Assembly (NCBI GenBank): GCA_052035915.1
Contig: JBPOHE010000057.1
Location: 1 to 57,606 of the forward strand
Reading direction: 5' to 3'
Source of the DNA: JBPOHE01 sp052035915
GTDB lineage: Bacteria; Pseudomonadota; Gammaproteobacteria; Chromatiales; Chromatiaceae
DNA length: 57,606 nt
The notes under the pieces are model-generated. The model had not been told where the DNA came from and did not search any database. It saw nothing but the letters and a program-made list of their open reading frames with translations. Position 1 is the first letter of the stretch; every line of letters starts with the position of its first letter. The position numbers and the translations under genes are program-made. This document shows positions 42,836 to 50,370 of the stretch, in pieces.

Positions 42836-43040
42836 GGGTACGGCTCCGACTGCGTGTTGAAGGAATAGCGGCGCCCATTATAGACCTCCTCCCTCCGGCT
42901 ATTCAGAGCCTTGAGTCGGCCTGAATCCTATGGGGTCAATCCAAAGGCTTTTCCGCCAAGCGGGCCGGGTGTGGCTTGGCGGTCGGCCCCACGGCGCCGA
43001 AAGGCGGTAGCCGCCATTGTGGAGCGGGGAGGAAAGGTCA

Positions 43041-43080
43041 TAAACAAACAAGGCGCACCTTGCGGGGTACGCCTTGTTCT
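43041..43080 (-). terminator. terminator of the sulfur globule protein gene
   Basis: Stem ACAAGGCG (43048-43055) with CGCCTTGT (43070-43077), plus inner ACC/GGT. On the minus strand it is followed by TTGTTTAT. Confidence 0.75.
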
Positions 43081-43155
43081 TATAACAGCGAACTCTGGGT
43101 CTCGAAGTCGCTTGGAGCTGGATCTCCAGCCGCCTCGGGAGGTCCGTTGCCGGTC

Positions 43156-43524
43156 TTACTTGCTCGGAGCGGCGGCAGGCGCGGCTGGAGCCACGGGGGC
43201 TACCGCACCGTAGGGATAGCCGTAGGCGCCGTAGGGAGCACCATACCCCGGATACCCCCAGGGGCCGCCACCCCAACCGTAGGGGCCGTAACCATAGTAG
43301 TCGTGATATCTGTTATAACCGCGACCCGAGCCGGAGGCGCTCATGTTCATGTTGAAATCGCCCCAACCGTCGCCCATCCAGTCATTCCAGTTGTTGCCCC
43401 AGCCACCGGGATACCCACCCCAGGGACCACCACCTCCCCAAGGACCACCACCCCACCAAGCGGAAGCGGAGGCAGAGGCGCCGATCAGGGCGACCAGGGC
43501 GGCGGCTTTAACCAACTTGTTCAT
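43156..43524 (-). CDS. sulfur globule protein
   Basis: 122 residues from ATG 43524 (GAGGAGA 7 bases upstream). The Sec signal is KLVKAAALVALIGASASASA, followed by a repetitive Gly/Trp/Pro/Tyr sequence (WWGGGPWGGGGPWGGYPGGW; YGYGPYGWGGGPWGYPGYGA) and an Ala/Pro tail. This matches the small structural proteins that coat periplasmic sulfur globules in Chromatiaceae. It is monocistronic, with TATAAT on the minus strand at 43611-43616 and a terminator, as expected for an abundant product. It is the best taxonomic marker in the window. Confidence 0.88.
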   Translation of the reverse strand: MNKLVKAAALVALIGASASASAWWGGGPWGGGGPWGGYPGGWGNNWNDWMGDGWGDFNMNMSASGSGRGYNRYHDYYGYGPYGWGGGPWGYPGYGAPYGAYGYPYGAVAPVAPAAPAAAPSK

Positions 43525-43610
43525 GCACAATCTCCTCATTAGGATCGAACATCAGACTCTTATTGGTGGGCAGTTCAGGCACTGCTCATGGTGAAAAAGT
43601 ATATTAGAAA

Positions 43611-43616
43611 ATTATA
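43611..43616 (-). promoter_or_regulatory. -10 element of the sulfur globule protein gene
   Basis: TATAAT on the minus strand in an AT-rich tract, about 87 bp before the ATG. A TTGATA lies 22 bp upstream of it, too far to be a standard -35. TTATTT, 17 bp from TTGATA, is the alternative -10. Confidence 0.4.
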
Positions 43617-43660
43617 AATAACGCACATTTGTATTTTTTATCAAAATCGAGGGCCTTGTT

Positions 43661-44752
43661 ATGAATTCCCTATCAAACTCCCTCCAAACCCAGGTTGTCT
43701 CCGCCAACGACAGACTCAGCCTCCCTCAGCCCGACGATTGGCATCTGCACCTTCGAGACGGGGATACATTGGCCTCCCTGGTACCCCATTCCGCGGCGCA
43801 ATTCGCCCGCGCCATTGTGATGCCCAATCTGAAACCACCAATCATAAAAGTAGCACAGGCCGGATCCTATCGCGAACGCATTCTCCGCGCCCTTCCCGAG
43901 GGTCATCGGTTCCAGCCCCTGATGACGCTCTATCTGACCGATTCTCTCTCTCCCGCCGAGATCCGCTTGGCCAGGGCGGGGGATATCGTCCATGGCGTCA
44001 AACTCTATCCCGCTGGCGCGACCACCAATTCGGACAGCGGGGTGAGCCGCCTCGAAGGGATCTATCCGCTGCTGGAGGTCATGGAGGAGGTCGATCTACC
44101 TCTCTTGGTCCATGCCGAGGTCACGGATCCGGAGGTGGATATCTTCGATCGCGAGGTCAGGTTTCTCGACCATCAATTGATGCCCATCCTGCAACGCTTC
44201 CAGAGGTTGCGCGTGGTGGTCGAACACCTGACGACCAAGGATGGCGTCGACTTCGTGCTGGCCGCTTCAGACCGGGTCGCCGCCACCCTGACCGCCCATC
44301 ATCTGCTTTACAACCGCAATGCCATGCTCGTCGGCGGTATGCGGCCCCATTTCTATTGCCTGCCGGTACTCAAGCGCGAGTCCCACCGACAGGCCCTGCT
44401 CAAGGCGGCCACCAGCGGTCAGCCGAAATTCTTTCTCGGCACCGACAGCGCCCCCCATCCTCAAACCGCCAAAGAATCTTCCTGTGGTTGCGCGGGTTGC
44501 TATACCGCCTTTGCCGCCCTGGAACTCTATGCCGAGGCCTTCGAGCAGGCCGGGGCGCTGCATCGTCTGGCGGATTTCGCCAGCGGCTTCGGGGCGGATT
44601 TCTATCGTCTGCCACGCAACCAGCGACAGGTCACCCTGGCGCGGATCCCTTGGGAGGTGCCTGAATGCTATCCCCTGGGATCGGATAGGGTGGTGCCTTT
44701 ACGGGCCGGTGAACGACTCGGATGGCGGCTTCTGGAAGAGATGGTGGAGTGA
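43661..44752 (+). CDS. pyrC: dihydroorotase (PyrC)
   Basis: 363 residues, class II PyrC. It has metal ligands in DDWHLHLRDG, the carboxylated lysine in GVKLYPAGATTNSD, LLVHAEVTD, RVVVEHLTTKDGV and the substrate/metal Asp in FFLGTDSAPH. It closes carbamoyl-aspartate to dihydroorotate in pyrimidine synthesis. It is divergent from the sulfur globule gene and convergent with the outer-membrane protein. Confidence 0.95.
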   Translation: MNSLSNSLQTQVVSANDRLSLPQPDDWHLHLRDGDTLASLVPHSAAQFARAIVMPNLKPPIIKVAQAGSYRERILRALPEGHRFQPLMTLYLTDSLSPAEIRLARAGDIVHGVKLYPAGATTNSDSGVSRLEGIYPLLEVMEEVDLPLLVHAEVTDPEVDIFDREVRFLDHQLMPILQRFQRLRVVVEHLTTKDGVDFVLAASDRVAATLTAHHLLYNRNAMLVGGMRPHFYCLPVLKRESHRQALLKAATSGQPKFFLGTDSAPHPQTAKESSCGCAGCYTAFAALELYAEAFEQAGALHRLADFASGFGADFYRLPRNQRQVTLARIPWEVPECYPLGSDRVVPLRAGERLGWRLLEEMVE

Positions 44753-44760
44753 ACGGGGGC

Positions 44761-44780
44761 CCGCCTGCGGCGGCAGGCGG
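44761..44780 (+). terminator. hairpin after pyrC
   Basis: Stem CCGCCTGC/GCAGGCGG with a GGCG loop, 8 bp after the stop. No T run. Confidence 0.45.
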
Positions 44781-44797
44781 TGCCTCGGATGGGAAGA

Positions 44798-44921
44798 TTA
44801 GGTGAATTTCAGAAACCGTCATACCAACTGTAGGGCGGCAACCCTTTGCCGCCATCGGGTGAAGAATTCAGTCGTCGGCATGGAATGCCGATCTACAAGT
44901 TGGTAGTACCTTTTTCGGAAA
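44798..44921. repeat. REP/MITE-like element, copy 3
   Basis: Inverted counterpart of copy 2 along its full length: GGTGAATTTCAGAAACCGTC at the left, two hairpins (GGCGGCAA/TTGCCGCC and GTCGGCAT/ATGCCGAT), GGTAGTACCTTTTTCGGAA at the right. It fills the space between convergent pyrC and the outer-membrane protein gene. Confidence 0.8.
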
Positions 44922-44926
44922 TAGCC

Positions 44927-45841
44927 TTAGAACTGGTAGGACAACCCGCCTTTGAAGATCAGATTGGTCTCGGTAAAGTCGGGGCGATACTCTCCCTGTT
45001 TGGTGTCGGCATCGAAGTTATATTGATAGCCGCTGATACCCAGGGAATAGCCCAGACCCTGGACACTGGTCTTCCCATTCCAGGCCACGCCGAGGGTGAG
45101 ACCCAGGGAGTCGCCGTCATAACTGGTCTTGGTGGTGCCGGTCGCAACCGGGGAAATTTGCCGGGTTTTATCCGTCACCGTGCCATCCAGCCAGGCCACG
45201 GCGGCATTGAGCGATAGGCCGGCTTTGAGATCCGGAAAACGGAATACATAGGTCCCACCGATGAAGGGGCCGTCATATTCGAGTTCTTCCTTCTGGGCGA
45301 AGCGGAATTTCAGCTCCGGGCTGGAGGCGTCCCATTTGCTCAGCTTGCCGTCGAATTCGCTCTGCGCCCATTTGTAACCGGCGTAGATGGCGGCGTTCTC
45401 GAACAGCGCATAGCCCAGGCTCAGGGCCGCCTCGTTGCGATCGAAATCTCCGCTCCCGGTGGCCTGGGTGACGCTCGTCCCCAGCTGATTACCGCTGCTG
45501 GTATCGCTGATCGTCAGGGTTTCTTGGAAGCGGAAACTGTCGTAACTGGTGGAGAAACTCTGGAGTCCGGACAGATCCACAAACCATTGATCGACAAAGG
45601 CGGTCAGGCCGAGGCCGACGAAAGGGGCCGCATCGGCGCTGAATTTCACCGAGGAGATGCGCCCGACCTCCTGCTGGGAGCCGAAGCTGTTCACCTTCGA
45701 GGCCTTGTCCTGCTCGAAGCTGTAGTTCATGAAACCGAAGTCCAACCTGGGTTGCCAGCCGATCTCGGCACCGATCGCGGTATTGGCGCCTCCCAAACCC
45801 AAAGCCAGGCCGACCACCACCCCAAACCCTGTTTTCGTCAT
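44927..45841 (-). CDS. outer-membrane beta-barrel protein
   Basis: 304 residues with a Sec signal (FGVVVGLALGLGGANTAIGA). Alternating amphipathic strands with Gly/aromatic patterns (AAIYAGYKWAQSEFDG, LGLTLGVAWNG) run to a C-terminal phenylalanine (GGLSYQF), the outer-membrane insertion signature. About 10-12 strands are expected from length. No specific porin or receptor family is recognised. It ends 6 bp from the REP-like element. Confidence 0.7.
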   Translation of the reverse strand: MTKTGFGVVVGLALGLGGANTAIGAEIGWQPRLDFGFMNYSFEQDKASKVNSFGSQQEVGRISSVKFSADAAPFVGLGLTAFVDQWFVDLSGLQSFSTSYDSFRFQETLTISDTSSGNQLGTSVTQATGSGDFDRNEAALSLGYALFENAAIYAGYKWAQSEFDGKLSKWDASSPELKFRFAQKEELEYDGPFIGGTYVFRFPDLKAGLSLNAAVAWLDGTVTDKTRQISPVATGTTKTSYDGDSLGLTLGVAWNGKTSVQGLGYSLGISGYQYNFDADTKQGEYRPDFTETNLIFKGGLSYQF

Positions 45842-46078
45842 TCTGATTACCTCTTGGTTTAGCTGATTATCACCTGGATACTTTAGGCGATTTCTGTCTA
45901 AAGCTATACCAGCCGTTCGGTCTCTTTATCTGTCGCCGGGTCTGGTTTCTTGGTTCGCTAGGCCTCCCTCCCGGATCGGATCACGCCAACCAAACAACCA
46001 ACTCCCAAACATGGATAATGGGCCAGGAGCCGATGATTCGGTGGGAACCCCGCCAACCTTCGATTTCCCGCACAGCCA

Positions 46079-47689
46079 ATGAACCTGTTCAAGTCGTTAC
46101 GCCTGCGCAGCAAGGTCTTCCTGACCTTTTCCCTGGTCAGTCTGCTTACCTCGGTGGTCTTCACCTCTTACACCTACGGACTGCAACGCACCACCATCCT
46201 CGATGGCATCGACGAGAAGCTCAAGGCCGCCGCCCTGGCCATCCCCGCGTTTCTGCCCGAAGGATTTCACGACCGCGTCTCCGGGAAGCTCTCGGTCAGT
46301 TCCCAGGAGCATCTGACCAATATCCATCGCTTGACGGACTACGCGACGGCGGTCGGCGTGACCTTCGTGTATTCATTGATCAAGACGGATGAAGGGCTCT
46401 ATTTCACCTCGACCAGCGAGATCGCGCGGGATCTGGCTGCCGGATATATCGAGGACTTTTTCCTGCCCTACGAGTATCCCAGCCCGGCCCTGATGCGCCT
46501 ATTCGAGACTGGGGGAGAACTCCGGGAGACGTCACGGGATGAATTCGGTACCTTCCGCTCGGTCGTGGTCGTCATCACCAGCCCCTCCGGCATGCGTCGC
46601 TATGTCGTGGGCGCGGACATGCGCATCGATGACATCGAGATCATGCTGAATCAGACCCTGAGACGCTACGTTCTGATCGGTGTTCTGTCCTTTATCGCCA
46701 CCTCAGTGATCAGCGTCCTCATGAGCAACCGCATCACCCGCCCCCTAACCCGACTCGACGAGTTCGCATTGGATCTCGTCGACCGGAGTTTTACCCCCAG
46801 CCAAGACAAGGCAAAAGATCTGGCCGCTCTGGCGGAGCGGGGCGGGGACGAGGTCGCCCACCTGGCGCGGACCTTCGCTCAGATGTTACAGACCCTGGAC
46901 GACTATATCCTCGACCTCAAGACCACCACGGCGGCCAAGGAACGTCTGGAGAGCGAACTCAAGATCGCCCATGACATCCAGATGAGTTTCCTGCCAAAAG
47001 GATTGCCCCGCTGCCCGCTTGCTGGTTGGATCGACCTCTACGCCACCCTTGAACCGGCGCGTGAAGTGGGGGGCGATCTCTACGACTTCGGTCTCGTCGA
47101 CGATGAACATCTGTTTCTCTGTGTTGGAGATGTTTCCGGCAAGGGGGTGCCGGCCGCGCTCTTCATGGCCATGACCATGTCGCTGATGAAGCGCGGCGTC
47201 CAACAGCCGGGCATCGGACCCGACCAGATCCTGGAACGGGTCAATCGCGACCTCGCCGCCGAGAACGAAAGTTTCCAGTTCGTGACCCTGTTTTGCGCCA
47301 TTCTCGATCTGCGAACCGGCGAGCTGTGTTACTCCAATGCCGGCCATAATCCGCCGATCCTGATCCGTGCCGATGGCCGCGCCGACTGGCTCCAGTTGCC
47401 CGAGGGCATGGCCCTGGCCCTGGAAGAGGAAAACCGGTACCAGACGCTGAGGCTGACCCTGGGGAAAGGTGAGGCATTGCTCCTCTACACCGATGGCATC
47501 ACCGAGGCCATGAACCCGGACTATCAGCTCTACAGCGACGAGCGCCTCCTCGCCACCAGCGGCGCTTTCCGGGCCACGGGAGCGGCGAGTCTGGTCAAGG
47601 CCGTCATCCAATCCGTCAAGGAACACGCCGCCGAGGCCCCCCAGTCCGACGACATCACGGCCCTGGTCTTGAGGTACCTGGGCGACTGA
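46079..47689 (+). CDS. membrane-bound SpoIIE/PP2C-type phosphatase with HAMP domain
   Basis: 536 residues. Membrane segments at about 13-33 and 198-220 flank a periplasmic sensor region. A HAMP-like linker follows (SNRITRPLTRLDEFAL), then a coiled coil and a PPM/SpoIIE phosphatase domain (EVGGDLYDF, VCVGDVSGKGVPAALFMA-type core, NAGHNPP, LYTDGITEAM, SDDITALVL). RsbU-like proteins dephosphorylate anti-anti-sigma factors, but no anti-sigma or STAS gene lies beside it. The ribosome site is weak. Confidence 0.88.
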   Translation: MNLFKSLRLRSKVFLTFSLVSLLTSVVFTSYTYGLQRTTILDGIDEKLKAAALAIPAFLPEGFHDRVSGKLSVSSQEHLTNIHRLTDYATAVGVTFVYSLIKTDEGLYFTSTSEIARDLAAGYIEDFFLPYEYPSPALMRLFETGGELRETSRDEFGTFRSVVVVITSPSGMRRYVVGADMRIDDIEIMLNQTLRRYVLIGVLSFIATSVISVLMSNRITRPLTRLDEFALDLVDRSFTPSQDKAKDLAALAERGGDEVAHLARTFAQMLQTLDDYILDLKTTTAAKERLESELKIAHDIQMSFLPKGLPRCPLAGWIDLYATLEPAREVGGDLYDFGLVDDEHLFLCVGDVSGKGVPAALFMAMTMSLMKRGVQQPGIGPDQILERVNRDLAAENESFQFVTLFCAILDLRTGELCYSNAGHNPPILIRADGRADWLQLPEGMALALEEENRYQTLRLTLGKGEALLLYTDGITEAMNPDYQLYSDERLLATSGAFRATGAASLVKAVIQSVKEHAAEAPQSDDITALVLRYLGD

Positions 47690-47769
47690 GGCCGGTGTCC
47701 GGCCGGAGATTGAGCCGAGGGAAGGGGGGAGAGGTTGGCCGGAAGCCGGGAAGCATGGTCAGGCGGCAC

Positions 47770-47885
47770 CTGGGCCAGGGTGAAATTCCCGCTTTTTTGT
47801 TCTTGTTCCGAGAACTATAACTCACAATATAACCGAATTGTTCTCCGAAAAAGAACAAAAACCGGCTTTTTCAGTCGATGCCCGG
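47770..47885. repeat. GTTCTC palindromic element, copy F
   Basis: CCTGGGCC on the left, hairpins GTTCTTGTTCCGAGAAC and GTTCTCCGAAAAAGAAC, then the conserved GGCTTTTTCAGTCGATGCC right arm. Copy G is 128 bp further on. Confidence 0.8.
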
Positions 47886-48012
47886 AACAGCTTGGTAATC
47901 CAGGAGGCGGTGAATGCAGTGAACCGCATCGATCGAGGCCTGGCCGTCCGCGATTGATGCGGATCGTTGCTCGTCATCCTACCGCGCTAGCCGACCCACC
48001 CGGGCAAGGTCT

Positions 48013-48129
48013 CCGGGCATGGGTCCAAAGAGACCAATTATCGTTCTTTTATTAAGAACAATAGCTCTATTTTGTGGATTATTGTTCTCTTATGAAGAAC
48101 AAAATTCCATTCCAACCTCCGCGGCCCGG
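48013..48129. repeat. GTTCTC palindromic element, copy G
   Basis: CCGGGCAT at the left and GCGGCCCGG at the right bound hairpins GTTCTTTTATTAAGAAC and GTTCTCTTATGAAGAAC. With copy F it fills most of the 47690-48191 gap. Confidence 0.8.
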
Positions 48130-48191
48130 ACTGGCTTCTATTGAAGGATACCCCCATCTCCCTGAGATCGGTGTCGATCCATTGGTCGCCA

Positions 48192-48959
48192 TCAGGGCAG
48201 CCAATCGCCCACCGCCTGCAGGGGGGCTGGGTTTCCAGTGCGGCTGATCCAGGCAACCAGTGCCCGGCGTCCAGGCTCGGCGACCTTGATCTGGGGCCAG
48301 TCGATCCGCCATTCCCGCCCCTCGCCACCGAGCGGCTTCCCCTGGCTGAGACCGAGCACCACGAAATCTTCCTCCAGCCGCCGCCCGGCATTCTCGCCGC
48401 CACCGATCGGGCTCGACAAACCGAAACCCAGGACCGCCAACTGGGCGGTCAGCTCGCCGGTGGGCATGGCGGCCACCGGCTGGAAACTCAGACCAACCTC
48501 CCGCCCGGGCTCCACCACCAGCTTCAGGCGCCCCACCTCGGGTCCGGGTTTGATCTCCAGTGGCTGTTCATCATACCAACCCTTCCATTCCCGCCCGGCG
48601 AGGACGAATCCCGGGGTGACAATGGTCCTGACCGCGCCAGCCGCGTGATAACTCCGCTGGCGTTGTCCGAATTCCGCCGCGGAGAAGCGGTCGCGCCAGG
48701 CCGGCCCATCCCAGTAGTCGACATGGAAGGCCAGGGGGATGAGGTCGCGCCACAACTCGGGCCGCTCGGCCAGGGTGCGGAACCAGGCATCGGCCGGCGG
48801 GCAGGAGTCGCAACCATGGGAGGTATAGAGTTCCAGCACCTGGGTCTGTCGCGTTCCGCTCTCGAAGCGCAGGGGATCGGCCAGGCCGGGGGGGCTGGTC
48901 CACAGCCATCCCAACATCAGGGTCTGCATCAGAATTCGTTTCGAGCGCCCGCTATTCAT
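48192..48959 (-). CDS. DUF1223 thioredoxin-fold protein
   Basis: 255 residues from ATG 48959 (GAGGAGA upstream), with a signal peptide (ILMQTLMLGWLWTSPPGLA). The DUF1223 thioredoxin-like domain includes VLELYTSHGCDSCPPADAWF with CDSC, LAFHVDYWDGPAWRDRFS and TPGFVLAGREWKGW. It is probably a periplasmic redox protein of unknown partner. It is the second CXXC-type exported protein in the window. Confidence 0.85.
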   Translation of the reverse strand: MNSGRSKRILMQTLMLGWLWTSPPGLADPLRFESGTRQTQVLELYTSHGCDSCPPADAWFRTLAERPELWRDLIPLAFHVDYWDGPAWRDRFSAAEFGQRQRSYHAAGAVRTIVTPGFVLAGREWKGWYDEQPLEIKPGPEVGRLKLVVEPGREVGLSFQPVAAMPTGELTAQLAVLGFGLSSPIGGGENAGRRLEEDFVVLGLSQGKPLGGEGREWRIDWPQIKVAEPGRRALVAWISRTGNPAPLQAVGDWLP

Positions 48960-49058
48960 GTCGTTTCTCTCCTCGGATGTAACGGCCTTAGCCTTCAGGG
49001 CGGTGGCGAAGTAGAATGGAATTCCCACCCCTTTGGTTAGCTTTTATCTATTCAGTCT

Positions 49059-49535
49059 ATGCAAAACATGAAACCGGAAGACCTGGGCGGCCTCCAGGGC
49101 GTCGAGCATACCCTGAGGTATTTCGATGGCACCAGCCGGCGCGTTTACACGCTGGATGAAGAGGTGCCCTTCCCGGAGGGACACCTGATTGTATCCCGCA
49201 CCGATACCCAGGGACGGATCACCAACGCCAATCGCATCTTTGTCGAAATGTCCGGTTACAGCCTCGATGAACTCATCGGCCAACCCCACGCCATCTTGCG
49301 CCACCCGGACATGCCCGCCGCCGCCTTCAAGGACCTCTGGGACACCGTGGAGCAGGGGAAAAAATGGCACGGCTATGTCAAGAATCTGCGCCAGGATGGA
49401 CGTTATTACTGGGTGTTCGCCTCCGTGGTACCCAACGTGCGCGAGGGCCGCATCCTCGGCTATACCTCGGTGCGCCGCAAGCCGTCCCGCCGCAAGATCG
49501 AGGAAATGACGGCCCTGTACCAGACCATGCGTTAA
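49059..49535 (+). CDS. PAS-domain sensor protein
   Basis: 158 residues, one Aer-like PAS domain (SRTDTQGRITNANRIFVEMSG, GQPHAILRHPDMP, WHGYVKNLRQDGRYYWV, YTSVRRKPSR) with short flanks and no output domain. Aer-type PAS domains bind FAD and sense redox state. It is 24 bp upstream of the PhnD-like gene, so the two form a transcription unit. Confidence 0.85.
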   Translation: MQNMKPEDLGGLQGVEHTLRYFDGTSRRVYTLDEEVPFPEGHLIVSRTDTQGRITNANRIFVEMSGYSLDELIGQPHAILRHPDMPAAAFKDLWDTVEQGKKWHGYVKNLRQDGRYYWVFASVVPNVREGRILGYTSVRRKPSRRKIEEMTALYQTMR

Positions 49536-49559
49536 CCCCAGCCAGGGAGTCGAACCCTC

Positions 49560-50303
49560 ATGAGTTACCTCCTCACCATCAGTCCGGACTTCAATCCCAA
49601 ACATCTTGCCGGCTGGTTCGTTTTCAACACCTGGCTCCAGCGGGCACTGGGCGAAGGGGTGCATCTGCAGCTCTTCGATGATTTTGACGGCTGCCGCCGG
49701 GCCATCCTGAGCGATCAGGTGGACATCATCTACGCCAATCCGGCCGATGCGGCCCTGTTGCTGCGGCAAAAAGGCTTCCTGCCGCTGGTGCATCCCCGGG
49801 AGCGACCCGACGAGGCCATCATCGCCGTCGCCGCCAGTAGTCCCTACCAGTGTATCGAAGACCTCAAACCCGGCCTCCGCCTCGCCAGCACCAGTGATCC
49901 CGAGGTAGAGACCGTCTGTCGCATCATGCTGGAACCGTCCGAACTCGGCGCAACCGGCATCAATCCGCAGCGCCGGGAGAACTATCTGTTGATCGCCAAG
50001 GACCTGATCAAGGGTCAGGCCGATGTGGGCTTCTTTCTCGCCGAGACCTTCAGGGAGCTGTCGCAACTGGTCCGCGGTCAATTGCGCATCCTGCTGCAAA
50101 GCCAGATCGAGGTGGTGCACCACATGCTGCTCATCGGCCCGAAACTGGCCGCCCGCCAGCCCGAGTTACAGCAACAACTCCTGGCCATGGAGGGAGAGGC
50201 CAAGGGCGCGGCGATCCTGCGGGATATCGGCGTCTCCGCCTGGATCGCCACCGATCGGGAACAGGCGGAGTTCATGGTGGATCTCATGGATACCCTGTCC
50301 TAA
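49560..50303 (+). CDS. PhnD/SsuA-like periplasmic-binding-fold protein without signal peptide
   Basis: 247 residues. It has a PhnD-like type 2 binding fold: SPDFNPKHLAGWFVFNTWLQ, LFDDFDGCRRAILSDQVDII, YANPADAALLLRQKG, SSPYQCIEDLKPGLRLAST. Unlike ABC transporter lipoproteins or periplasmic proteins it starts directly at the domain, so it should be cytoplasmic. It is coupled to a PAS protein, with no permease or ATPase gene nearby, suggesting a sensory rather than transport role. Confidence 0.8.
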   Translation: MSYLLTISPDFNPKHLAGWFVFNTWLQRALGEGVHLQLFDDFDGCRRAILSDQVDIIYANPADAALLLRQKGFLPLVHPRERPDEAIIAVAASSPYQCIEDLKPGLRLASTSDPEVETVCRIMLEPSELGATGINPQRRENYLLIAKDLIKGQADVGFFLAETFRELSQLVRGQLRILLQSQIEVVHHMLLIGPKLAARQPELQQQLLAMEGEAKGAAILRDIGVSAWIATDREQAEFMVDLMDTLS

Positions 50304-50370
50304 GAGTCATGTGGCCGTTGCGAAAAGCCATCCCGGGAAGCCGCTACCGACTCCGGTTCCTACTACCCTC

